A stretch of DNA of 21,098 nucleotides from an uncultured Bacilli bacterium (lineage in GTDB: Bacteria > Bacillota_I > Bacilli_A > RF39 > UBA660). The notes beneath the pieces were generated by a model. The model ran no database searches. It was not told where the DNA came from and saw only the letters and a list, made by a program, of their open reading frames with translations. This document shows, in pieces, positions 15,188-21,098 of the stretch (within the stretch, counting starts at the first letter, position 1; each line of letters begins with the position of its first letter). A program made the position numbers and the translations under genes. Location of the stretch: contig CAKOJI010000019.1 in assembly GCA_934089255.1 (NCBI GenBank), forward strand, positions 1 through 21,098, given 5' to 3'.

Positions 15188-15752
15188 TTTTCTTCTCTCC
15201 TTCTAATTTCATTAACGCTTTATATTGACTACTTAATAAATTTGATATATCTTCATCACTAAAATTAATTGTTTCAGTTGCAACTAGCGTTGCTACCCCA
15301 TGAGTAAAAATCCACATCTTCATATGAAAATCAAATGCATCATCATTATCCAATTTAGTAGTAACTTGAACCAAATCTTGTAATTTACTAAAATTATATT
15401 CATCTGACTTAACAAATTCATCACAAAACATATTACATTCATTCATAAATAATATTTTATATAAATTTTTTTCATCTCTAGCAAAAGAAATATATCTCAT
15501 ACCACACTCTTTATAACTAATACTACCTTTACCAAACTTAAATATATAATCAAAAAAATAATGTTCTATTTTATTAATAAGTTCTTTTTTTAATTCTTCA
15601 CTATTTTTAAATTGATAATATATAGGTCTTATAGACGAATTAAGTTTCTTAGCAATTTCTCTATTACTAACACCATTTATTCCTTTTTTTCTTGCAATGT
15701 TAAATGCAGTATCTAATATTTTTTCTTTAGTTATACTAACACTTTTAGGCAA
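15180..15752 (-). CDS. TetR/AcrR-family repressor of the ABC exporter operon
   Basis: A 190-residue regulator. No ATG fits, so I take TTG 15752, which has GGAAGTG six bases upstream. The N-terminal helix-turn-helix is clear: ITKEKILDTAFNIARKKG, then GVSNREIAKKLNSSIRPIYYQFKNSEEL (26-53). The C-terminal ligand domain is helical (FHMKMWIFTHGVATLVATE) with several Cys and Met residues. It is the first gene of its operon, and a perfect palindrome lies over its own promoter, so it very likely represses itself and the exporter until a ligand binds. The rare TTG start would keep its level low. Confidence 0.9.
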   Translation of the reverse strand: MPKSVSITKEKILDTAFNIARKKGINGVSNREIAKKLNSSIRPIYYQFKNSEELKKELINKIEHYFFDYIFKFGKGSISYKECGMRYISFARDEKNLYKILFMNECNMFCDEFVKSDEYNFSKLQDLVQVTTKLDNDDAFDFHMKMWIFTHGVATLVATETINFSDEDISNLLSSQYKALMKLEGEKKND

Positions 15753-15775
15753 TATATCACTTCCACTCTAACTAT

Positions 15776-15803
15776 ATTGTATCACATGATACATTATTGT
15801 AAA
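15776..15803 (-). promoter_or_regulatory. TetR/ABC operon promoter with palindromic operator
   Basis: TTTACA (15803-15798) and TACAAT (15781-15776) are 16 bases apart and read towards the TTG start. The perfect palindrome TGTATCA-CA-TGATACA (15778-15793) fills the spacer and overlaps the -10 box, a standard site for repression by a TetR dimer. Confidence 0.75.
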
Positions 15804-15804
15804 G

Positions 15805-15829
15805 AAAAAACTTATAATTAATATAAGTT
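15805..15829 (-). terminator. Intrinsic terminator of the collagen-like gene
   Basis: On the minus strand AACTTATA (15829-15822) and TATAAGTT (15816-15809) form an 8-bp stem with a 5-base loop, followed by a T6 run. It is 7 bp past the collagen-like gene stop codon and abuts the next promoter. Confidence 0.7.
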
Positions 15830-15835
15830 AAATTA

Positions 15836-17065
15836 TTATAATCTCTTCATTATTAAATTTATATAAGTAAATTTAACAATTGAATTATTTTCATCATCAA
15901 TCTTAGTCATTAAATGCAAAGTTGCTGGCCCATATATATCAACAACATTTGTTTCTGAAAAATTCATATCTACAGTTGTCCCTTTATTAAGAGTACATTC
16001 TAAATCACTTATTATTTCATTAGTTGTTTCATTAAATAAATAAAATGATGCACCATTAGTACTAGATACTCCTGATATTCTACCACATAAAGTTATTTCA
16101 AATATACCAGTTCTTAAAATATTAATATCTTGATTATTTGGAACTTCAATATTACTACTAACACCTGGTATCATTCTTTTAGTATAAACATTAACTAAAC
16201 CAGATTTATCCGTATCTTGAAAACTGATAAATAAAATTGTATTGTATGCAGTTGGATTATAATAAGATGGCCCCGTTGGTCCAGTAGGACCTGTTACACC
16301 AGGCAAACCCTGAACTCCTTGAATTCCCTGCTCACCTTTTTCTCCTTTAGGAATATAAAAAGTCAAATGATGTACATTTCTATCAAAATCATCTTGTACA
16401 CTAGCGTCCTCATCAGAACCTATCGTTTCTGTTCCATCTATAGTAATTACTTCACTAATTCCAATTTCACCAGGAAAACCTCTTGGGCCTACAGGTCCTG
16501 TTGGACCAGTGGGACCCACTTCTCCTTGCAAACCGACATCGCCCTTTTCACCATCATTACCTTTTTCACCTTTTGGAATTAAGAAATCAAAAACATGATG
16601 ATTACCAACAACAGTTTCTAAAACAGCCGCATTATTTTGAGGTTCTATTGTTTCAGTTCTACCTACTTCTATCGTAGCACTCTCTCCTGGAGGGCCTTCA
16701 ATAACAGCTGTTTCTTTCCAAGAATTTGTTTCATGATCCCAAACTACTAAAGTTTTTTTTACAATATAACAATCCCCATCCTCTGCAATAGGATGCATTT
16801 TTTCTAAGTCTTCCATTGAATCATAAGTACCTAATATTTTTAAACCGGAACCGGTAGGTCCTTGAGGTCCAGTTGGTCCAACTTTTCCTTCGACACCTGT
16901 TAAACCTTGTGGTCCTATTATTCCTTGAGGTCCTTGCGGACCTGTTGGCCCAACATCTCCTTTAGCACCACGTGGTCCCATACAACCATAGATACCTATT
17001 TCATTTAATCTTTTTTTTATTTCACCATTTTCAATAATTCTTTTTAATTTATCATCACAATTCAT
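15836..17065 (-). CDS. Collagen-like Gly-X-Y protein with repeated tail-fibre-type modules
   Basis: A 409-residue protein (ATG 17065, GGGGGAAATGG upstream) without a signal peptide. It has three Gly-X-Y blocks: residues 30-74, 166-202 and 241-266, rich in GPTGPQG and GEKGD. Between them are globular modules. The first (LGTYDSMEDLEKMHP... CYIVKKTLVVWDHETNSW, about 78-118) resembles modules of phage tail fibres and bacterial collagen-like proteins. A second type occurs twice (about 131-167 and 206-243): T-E-T-I, acidic stretch, HH-x-x-F and a shared IPKGEKG end. The last 130 residues form a predicted beta-rich domain like the jelly-roll heads of BclA-type proteins. Triple-helix formation is likely; a role on the cell or spore surface or as an adhesin is inferred. 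The gene stands alone between terminators. Confidence 0.85.
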   Translation of the reverse strand: MNCDDKLKRIIENGEIKKRLNEIGIYGCMGPRGAKGDVGPTGPQGPQGIIGPQGLTGVEGKVGPTGPQGPTGSGLKILGTYDSMEDLEKMHPIAEDGDCYIVKKTLVVWDHETNSWKETAVIEGPPGESATIEVGRTETIEPQNNAAVLETVVGNHHVFDFLIPKGEKGNDGEKGDVGLQGEVGPTGPTGPVGPRGFPGEIGISEVITIDGTETIGSDEDASVQDDFDRNVHHLTFYIPKGEKGEQGIQGVQGLPGVTGPTGPTGPSYYNPTAYNTILFISFQDTDKSGLVNVYTKRMIPGVSSNIEVPNNQDINILRTGIFEITLCGRISGVSSTNGASFYLFNETTNEIISDLECTLNKGTTVDMNFSETNVVDIYGPATLHLMTKIDDENNSIVKFTYINLIMKRL

Positions 17066-17085
17066 ACCATTTCCCCCGATATAAC

Positions 17086-17129
17086 ATTATATGAAAAAAT
17101 AAATTATTGTTGAAAAAATGAAAACAATA
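17086..17129 (-). promoter_or_regulatory. Candidate promoter of the collagen-like gene with an inverted repeat
   Basis: TATAAT (17091-17086) within CATATAATG lies about 20 bases before the start codon. A weak -35 (TTCAAC, 17114-17109) is 17 bases upstream. TATTGTT (17105-17111) and AACAATA (17123-17129) form a 7-bp inverted repeat over the -35 region. The CATA-type -10 is also compatible with sporulation sigma factors, but this is not demonstrable here. Confidence 0.4.
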
Positions 17130-17135
17130 TAAAAT

Positions 17136-17157
17136 AAAAAAAGACTAAATCTTTTTT
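17136..17157 (-). terminator. Intrinsic terminator after the DedA gene
   Basis: AAAAAAGA (17157-17150, minus strand) and TCTTTTTT (17144-17137) form an 8-bp AT-rich stem around the stop codon, followed by TTTATTTT. It ends the dCMP deaminase to DedA operon. Confidence 0.6.
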
Positions 17158-17756
17158 CGTTTCTTATAAAAAATATATATACCAACAATAAAAATAATTG
17201 CCAACAATATAACTACCACATGCGAATATGTATCCAATATATTAAGAATGCTAGTCCAGTTTTCTCCAACAATACTTCCTACAATTATTAAAACTGCATT
17301 CCATATTAAAGAACCAACAACTGTATAAATTATAAATTTCAATATAGGCATTTCACTCATACCAGCAGGTATACTTATTAAACTACGTATAAGTGGAACA
17401 AACCTACAAAAAAATACTGTTTTATTACCCTTATTATCAAACCAACTATCCGCTTTATCTATATCACTAGCTTTAAGTCTAAGTATTTTACCTAATTTAC
17501 CAGAAATTATCTTTTTTAATCTGTCTTTATTAAAAATCTTACCAATATAATATAAAATTATAGCACCAAATAAAGAACCTAATGTACTAGCAACTATCAT
17601 ACCAACTATACTTAATTTACTATAAGTAGTCATAAATCCACCAAATAAAAGTATAACTTCACTAGGTATAGGAGGAAAAACATTCTCTATCATTATTAGT
17701 AAAAATACTCCCAAATACCCATAAGCATTCATTATAGATAAAATTATTTCTTGCAT
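17145..17756 (-). CDS. DedA-family membrane protein (VTT/SNARE-associated domain)
   Basis: A 203-residue protein. The start is ATG 17756 because GGAGGAATAT precedes it directly; the frame runs four codons further to a GTG that would contain the ribosome-binding site. DedA features: FPPIPSEVILLFGG after the first helix, a membrane-re-entrant region, and the conserved FFCRFVPLIRSLISIPAGMSEMP (about 116-138) with its two arginines. Four to five membrane helices and a basic tail follow. DedA proteins act in lipid recycling, including flipping of undecaprenyl phosphate or phosphatidylethanolamine, and in membrane-potential maintenance. It is the last gene of a four-gene operon. Confidence 0.92.
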   Translation of the reverse strand: MQEIILSIMNAYGYLGVFLLIMIENVFPPIPSEVILLFGGFMTTYSKLSIVGMIVASTLGSLFGAIILYYIGKIFNKDRLKKIISGKLGKILRLKASDIDKADSWFDNKGNKTVFFCRFVPLIRSLISIPAGMSEMPILKFIIYTVVGSLIWNAVLIIVGSIVGENWTSILNILDTYSHVVVILLAIIFIVGIYIFYKKRKKI

Positions 17757-17768
17757 ATATTCCTCCAC

Positions 17769-18176
17769 TTAAACTGTATAATATTTATAATGATTATCTT
17801 CTTTAATCAATTTAAAACCATTACTATCAATAGATTTAATAGCAGCAATATTACTTCTTTTGGTTTGAATAATTATATTATTTCTATCCTTGATAACTTG
17901 CTCTTTTAATATTTTTAATGCTTTAGTACCATATCCCTTTCCTCTATAAAAAGAAAGTATGCCCATATCTATCTCTAAATTATTAAACCTATCAACAATA
18001 TTTATAAAACCTATCTTTTTATCATCAACCATAATATAAGCAGCATAACAACTATCTAACAATCTTTTTCTTAAGAAATATGCTTGCCCAAACGTACTAA
18101 ATAATACATTATCTTGACTTATAAAATCATTAACTTTATATAATTCTCTATCATCTATTCTAACTAATTCTATCAT
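17769..18176 (-). CDS. GNAT-family N-acetyltransferase
   Basis: A 135-residue protein starting at ATG 18176 (GGTGG upstream). The acetyl-CoA-binding motif A is IDMGILSFYRGKGYGTKALK, with the R-x-x-G-x-G loop in RGKGYG near residue 80. Motif B follows as RSNIAAIKSIDSNGFKLI (about 107-124), and the C-terminus ends in a short YKYYTV strand. The fold length fits a single GNAT domain. The enzyme would move an acetyl group from acetyl-CoA to an amine; its substrate is unknown. It lies 18 bp after the zinc-ribbon membrane protein gene and 12 bp before DedA, so it is co-transcribed. Confidence 0.85.
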   Translation of the reverse strand: MIELVRIDDRELYKVNDFISQDNVLFSTFGQAYFLRKRLLDSCYAAYIMVDDKKIGFINIVDRFNNLEIDMGILSFYRGKGYGTKALKILKEQVIKDRNNIIIQTKRSNIAAIKSIDSNGFKLIKEDNHYKYYTV

Positions 18177-18194
18177 CCAAAACCACCACTTATT

Positions 18195-18596
18195 TTATAT
18201 TCTAATTACGTCTTCATATTTATAATTAATCTTTTCAAGAGTACTATCATTACTAACACTATTAATATCTATATTTATTATAAACATAAAAAATAAAATT
18301 ATAAAAAATAATATAATAACACTAATAATCATACCCAATATACTTAATACAAAACCAATACTATGTTCTCCACTTTCTTTCTTATATCTATAAGAATACA
18401 TAATACTTAATACACCAGGTATAAAAGAAAATATATTAATAAATATACTAGTACTTAAACATAATATACCTAACGCAGTACTATTTTCTCTATTACGACT
18501 TACTGTAACACTCTTTTTTATATTAAGTTTATTACCACAATTAATACAATATTTATATGTTTTATCATTTAAAACACCACATTTAGAACAATACAT
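18195..18596 (-). CDS. Zinc-ribbon membrane protein (DUF4190-like)
   Basis: A 133-residue protein with an N-terminal zinc ribbon (CSKCG and CINCG, residues 3-22), a short basic linker, then helices at about 42-68 (GILCLSTSIFINIFSFIPGVLSIMYSY) and 79-110. Zinc ribbon plus two to three helices is common in small Firmicute membrane proteins of the DUF4190 type, whose function is not known. Start at ATG 18596; its ribbon of AGGTG overlaps the TAG stop codon of the dCMP deaminase gene, so translation is coupled. Confidence 0.75.
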   Translation of the reverse strand: MYCSKCGVLNDKTYKYCINCGNKLNIKKSVTVSRNRENSTALGILCLSTSIFINIFSFIPGVLSIMYSYRYKKESGEHSIGFVLSILGMIISVIILFFIILFFMFIINIDINSVSNDSTLEKINYKYEDVIRI

Positions 18597-18604
18597 AATA
18601 TCAC

Positions 18605-19105
18605 CTACATATTAATTTCTATATTTTTATTTTGACTATTAAACTGTCTATACTTAACACCACAAACATCAAATATTTTTTTACTAACAACAGTAGCATC
18701 ACTATCATTATATTTATCAGATAAATATATTACTTCTTTAATCCCACTCTGTACAACTACTTTAGCACATTCATTACATGGAAATAATGTAACATATAAT
18801 TTAGATCCAATTAAATCACTTCTACTTCCTACATAATTTAATATAGCATTTAATTCAGAGTGACATACATAATAATATTTAGTTTCTTTAGGATCACCTT
18901 CTCTATCCCAAGGAAATACTTCGTCTTTAAATCCATTAGGAGCGCCGTTATAACCAATAGACAATATTCTATTATCATTACTAACTATACAAGCACCTAC
19001 CCTAGTATTAGGATCTTTACTTCTCATAGTTGATAAAACAGCAATCCCCATAAAATATTCATCCCAACTTAAATAATTTTTATTTTGTTTATTAATTTTT
19101 TTCAT
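18605..19105 (-). CDS. comEB: Deoxycytidylate (dCMP) deaminase
   Basis: A 166-residue cytoplasmic enzyme starting at ATG 19105 (GGAGATG upstream). The zinc site of the deaminase family is complete: CHSELNA with His82 and the catalytic Glu84, and LFPCNECAK with Cys110 and Cys113. GYNGAPNGF (51-59) and RVGACIV fit the substrate pocket of dCMP deaminases. It turns dCMP into dUMP, the precursor of dTMP, and so feeds thymidylate synthesis. In other Firmicutes the ortholog is called ComEB. It is the first gene of an operon with a zinc-ribbon membrane protein, a GNAT enzyme and DedA, which are not obviously linked to nucleotide metabolism. Confidence 0.92.
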   Translation of the reverse strand: MKKINKQNKNYLSWDEYFMGIAVLSTMRSKDPNTRVGACIVSNDNRILSIGYNGAPNGFKDEVFPWDREGDPKETKYYYVCHSELNAILNYVGSRSDLIGSKLYVTLFPCNECAKVVVQSGIKEVIYLSDKYNDSDATVVSKKIFDVCGVKYRQFNSQNKNIEINM

Positions 19106-19125
19106 GATTACACATCTCCAATATA

Positions 19126-19154
19126 AGTATATAATGTATATAATTTTTAAACAA
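19126..19154 (-). promoter_or_regulatory. Promoter of the dCMP deaminase operon
   Basis: TTGTTT (19154-19149) and TATACT (19131-19126) are separated by 17 bases and lie about 20 bases before the start codon. The preceding terminator ends right beside it. Confidence 0.6.
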
Positions 19155-19155
19155 G

Positions 19156-19178
19156 AAAAAAAGATGTACTTGACATCT
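19156..19178 (-). terminator. Intrinsic terminator of the 619-residue surface protein gene
   Basis: AGATGT (19178-19173, minus strand) and ACATCT (19167-19162) form a 6-bp stem with a 5-base loop, followed by a T7 run. It lies 12 bp past the stop codon at 19191. Confidence 0.75.
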
Positions 19179-19190
19179 AAATAATTTTTT

Positions 19191-21050
19191 TTACCCTATA
19201 ACATAAGGATTTGACATAGTTCCAGCTCCACCAGATATTTGTATTCCTGATTTCAAATTTATAGATGGACGAAATGATCTACTATTAGAAACAAATTCCC
19301 AGTATAAGCTATATTCATAAGGTGTTGACACAAAGAATGCCTGACCATCTTCAGCCGGGGATAAAGTCCAGAAATAAGCATAATTCGAACTTTGATATTT
19401 ATTTATTAAATAATTATCATACGGATATCTAATATCCGAGCTAGCAATCACATATCCTGCAAATGTTATTTCGTCTGCTGTTAATGTTCCTACGTACATG
19501 TCCGTTGTATTATCTTCAAATTTCGTCATTACTGTTCCATTACATTTTAATGTGGGTTCTTTTCCGCTCAATCGAACATATGAGTCGTAGTAGAATGATG
19601 TACCCTTAATTTGTTTATCTAACATTTCTTGACTAGTTAATGGTGTTGTATTATCTTTCCAATTTGCATAAGCTTTATCATTTGAACACCAGTCTCCTGC
19701 TTTTAATTTATCTAAATAATTTGCTAGAGATGCAGTTTGAAAATTTTTAAACGCTGTTGCCATTGATTTATCTTTATTTGTTCCACCATTTAAATAATCA
19801 ATATTTTCTACAGCTTTTGAATTCTTAGTACCATCAGAAGCAGTTAGTGTGTTTGCTGCATATTCAGTATAACCAAAATTGCCAGTTCCAATACTCCAAT
19901 TACCAGTATATTCCGCAGCTTCACAAATGCTACCTTTATCTTCCAATATAAGTTTTATACTCCCATCTCCAGAAATACGTACTATTCTCCAACACATTCC
20001 TGCAAAGTTTACATAGTTATTTTTAACATTTCCTCTAAAATAATAACTTGTTCCATAATCATCATTTGTTGGTTGTAATGTTTGTTCATACTGAACTCTA
20101 TCGCCTTCAACAATTGCTATTGTCGAACTTTTGCAAGCTTTTACATACCATGATACATCAAACTGTTCATAAGAAATATATTTTCCCACTATTGTATCAC
20201 TACACTCCTTAACTTTGCCTTCATAACTTTCTTCTTCTGTAGGGTCAAAATTCCATGGCTGAGCAGAATTATAGGTTGGGCCATAATACCACTCAACATC
20301 AGCATTAATATCACTCATGTCCAGCTCATGTACAAGATATTCACCCGTCTTGTATCTTCCGGTAACGTTCACACCAACCTTAGTCTTAGGACTAGAAAGT
20401 AACTCAGTTCCATTTGCTTTATTCCTTGCATTTTCAATTATGTTATATGCTAAACTGTTTGTATTATTTGAGTATGGGTTTGTCATACTTCTTATATCTG
20501 TTATATTTATTCTCGCTTGTAAAGACTTACCCATATCATTACTTTGATCTTTTCCTGTATCTATGTACCACATTTTAAATGTATATGTATGTACATCATC
20601 TTTTGATATACTATTTCCAACTAAAACTCCTCCACTTATTGGAAATACACTTTGTGTACTAACTCCATCACAACTTGTTCCATCTTTCTTTGTACAACTC
20701 AATGTATATCTAAAGTCATTAGATTCAAATGTAGTTGTTGTTCCATCTTTTGTAATACTCACGTTTTCTATAACAACTACATAACTTGTATCATCCCCAT
20801 TATTTGTTACTGTAAATGTTTTTGTTCCTATTTCAGTATCACTTGGTATTAGTTTTAAATCTTTACCTAATATTTCTGCGCTGTTATCACTATATGTTAA
20901 TTCTAAGTTTGCTGTTGTAACACTTATAGATTTAGTATTAGCGTTACCTTGTATTCTTGTTAAAAAGTATGCGTAAGTTAGTCCTACAAGTATTAATAAC
21001 ACTATAAATATTCCTGTTACGCTTATTATTATTTTTTGTTTTCTATTCAT
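19191..21050 (-). CDS. Large secreted surface protein with TasA/SipW-type leader
   Basis: A 619-residue protein starting at ATG 21050 behind GAAGGGAG. The N-terminus has a charged start (MNRKQK), a hydrophobic stretch and GLTYAYFLTRIQGN, followed by a beta strand (ISVTTANLELTYSDN). This is the pattern of SipW-dependent camelysin/TasA-like proteins. The first 190 residues look like a TasA-like beta-sandwich. From about 330 on it has a second domain (YYFRGNVKNNYVNFAGMCWR, GSIKLILED, LTADEITFAGYV, FWTLSPAED, RPSINLKSG, GTMSNPYVIG) that I recall as common in surface proteins of uncultured gut Bacilli. It probably forms a cell-surface or matrix component. Tyr, Trp, Asn and Cys content is high. The gene is monocistronic in this window, ending at its own terminator. 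Ligand and exact role are unknown. Confidence 0.75.
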   Translation of the reverse strand: MNRKQKIIISVTGIFIVLLILVGLTYAYFLTRIQGNANTKSISVTTANLELTYSDNSAEILGKDLKLIPSDTEIGTKTFTVTNNGDDTSYVVVIENVSITKDGTTTTFESNDFRYTLSCTKKDGTSCDGVSTQSVFPISGGVLVGNSISKDDVHTYTFKMWYIDTGKDQSNDMGKSLQARINITDIRSMTNPYSNNTNSLAYNIIENARNKANGTELLSSPKTKVGVNVTGRYKTGEYLVHELDMSDINADVEWYYGPTYNSAQPWNFDPTEEESYEGKVKECSDTIVGKYISYEQFDVSWYVKACKSSTIAIVEGDRVQYEQTLQPTNDDYGTSYYFRGNVKNNYVNFAGMCWRIVRISGDGSIKLILEDKGSICEAAEYTGNWSIGTGNFGYTEYAANTLTASDGTKNSKAVENIDYLNGGTNKDKSMATAFKNFQTASLANYLDKLKAGDWCSNDKAYANWKDNTTPLTSQEMLDKQIKGTSFYYDSYVRLSGKEPTLKCNGTVMTKFEDNTTDMYVGTLTADEITFAGYVIASSDIRYPYDNYLINKYQSSNYAYFWTLSPAEDGQAFFVSTPYEYSLYWEFVSNSRSFRPSINLKSGIQISGGAGTMSNPYVIG

Positions 21051-21098
21051 TATATTTTCTCCCTTCTTTAATCACACAAAAAAGACTATATATTTTTA

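Noticed and set aside
17086..17114. A firm sporulation-sigma promoter for the collagen-like gene
   Set aside because: Only the CATA start of the -10 box fits. The -35 evidence is weak, and no sporulation genes are in the window.
1..21098. tRNA or rRNA genes, CRISPR arrays, IS elements or integrase genes
   Set aside because: I saw no cloverleaf-like GC-rich segment, no regularly spaced repeats and no transposase or recombinase motifs in any frame.

Overview
The window comes from a very AT-rich, low-GC Gram-positive bacterium. The standard bacterial code applies: TGA ends several genes (for example at 9014, 12718 and 12443) and TGG is the tryptophan codon. Strong purine-rich Shine-Dalgarno sites (GAAGGGAG, AGGAGGTG, AAGGAG), Firmicute-type transporters, a collagen-like Gly-X-Y protein and a 619-residue surface protein with a TasA/SipW-type leader suggest a host-associated Bacilli lineage, such as the uncultured gut RF39/Erysipelotrichales-like groups. 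That placement is an inference. Almost every gene reads on the minus strand.

Layout from left to right. The window opens with the start of an M23 peptidase gene (1-241). Next is a large MMPL/RND exporter (420-4199) whose C-terminal 577 residues look like a separate secreted protein joined in frame. A divergent TetR regulator gene (4394-4957) is broken by one stop codon. It converges on a decayed membrane/carbohydrate-binding protein gene (4961-5815). A tight four-gene operon follows (10453 down to 6126): a short RelA/SpoT homologue, a pol-beta-fold nucleotidyltransferase, a class I aminoacyl-tRNA-synthetase-like protein and an S51 (peptidase E-like) hydrolase. Upstream of it lie a frameshifted C39-like cysteine peptidase gene and a Fic protein gene. 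Then comes a TetR-controlled ABC exporter operon (15752 down to 12443) with two small membrane proteins, one encoded by a 55-codon gene. A collagen-like protein stands alone. The next operon (19105 down to 17145) encodes dCMP deaminase, a zinc-ribbon membrane protein, a GNAT acetyltransferase and a DedA protein. The 619-residue surface protein closes the window.

Most interesting is the 6.1-10.8 kb operon. The four genes overlap or are only a few bases apart, so they are almost certainly co-expressed. I do not recognise the combination as a described system. Its leader of about 270 nt holds three perfect inverted repeats (13, 11 and 11 bp) and a 32-codon upstream ORF. The last hairpin is a strong intrinsic terminator directly in front of the RSH ribosome-binding site, and the upstream ORF ends inside its 5' arm. 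This is the layout expected for ribosome-mediated attenuation, which would switch the operon on when translation is disturbed. Together with the Fic and C39 genes it may be an acquired block: it begins where a membrane-protein gene of the ABC operon seems to be cut short (about 12443). Three genes in the window are broken (TetR, C39-like, carbohydrate-binding protein), so local gene decay is active.
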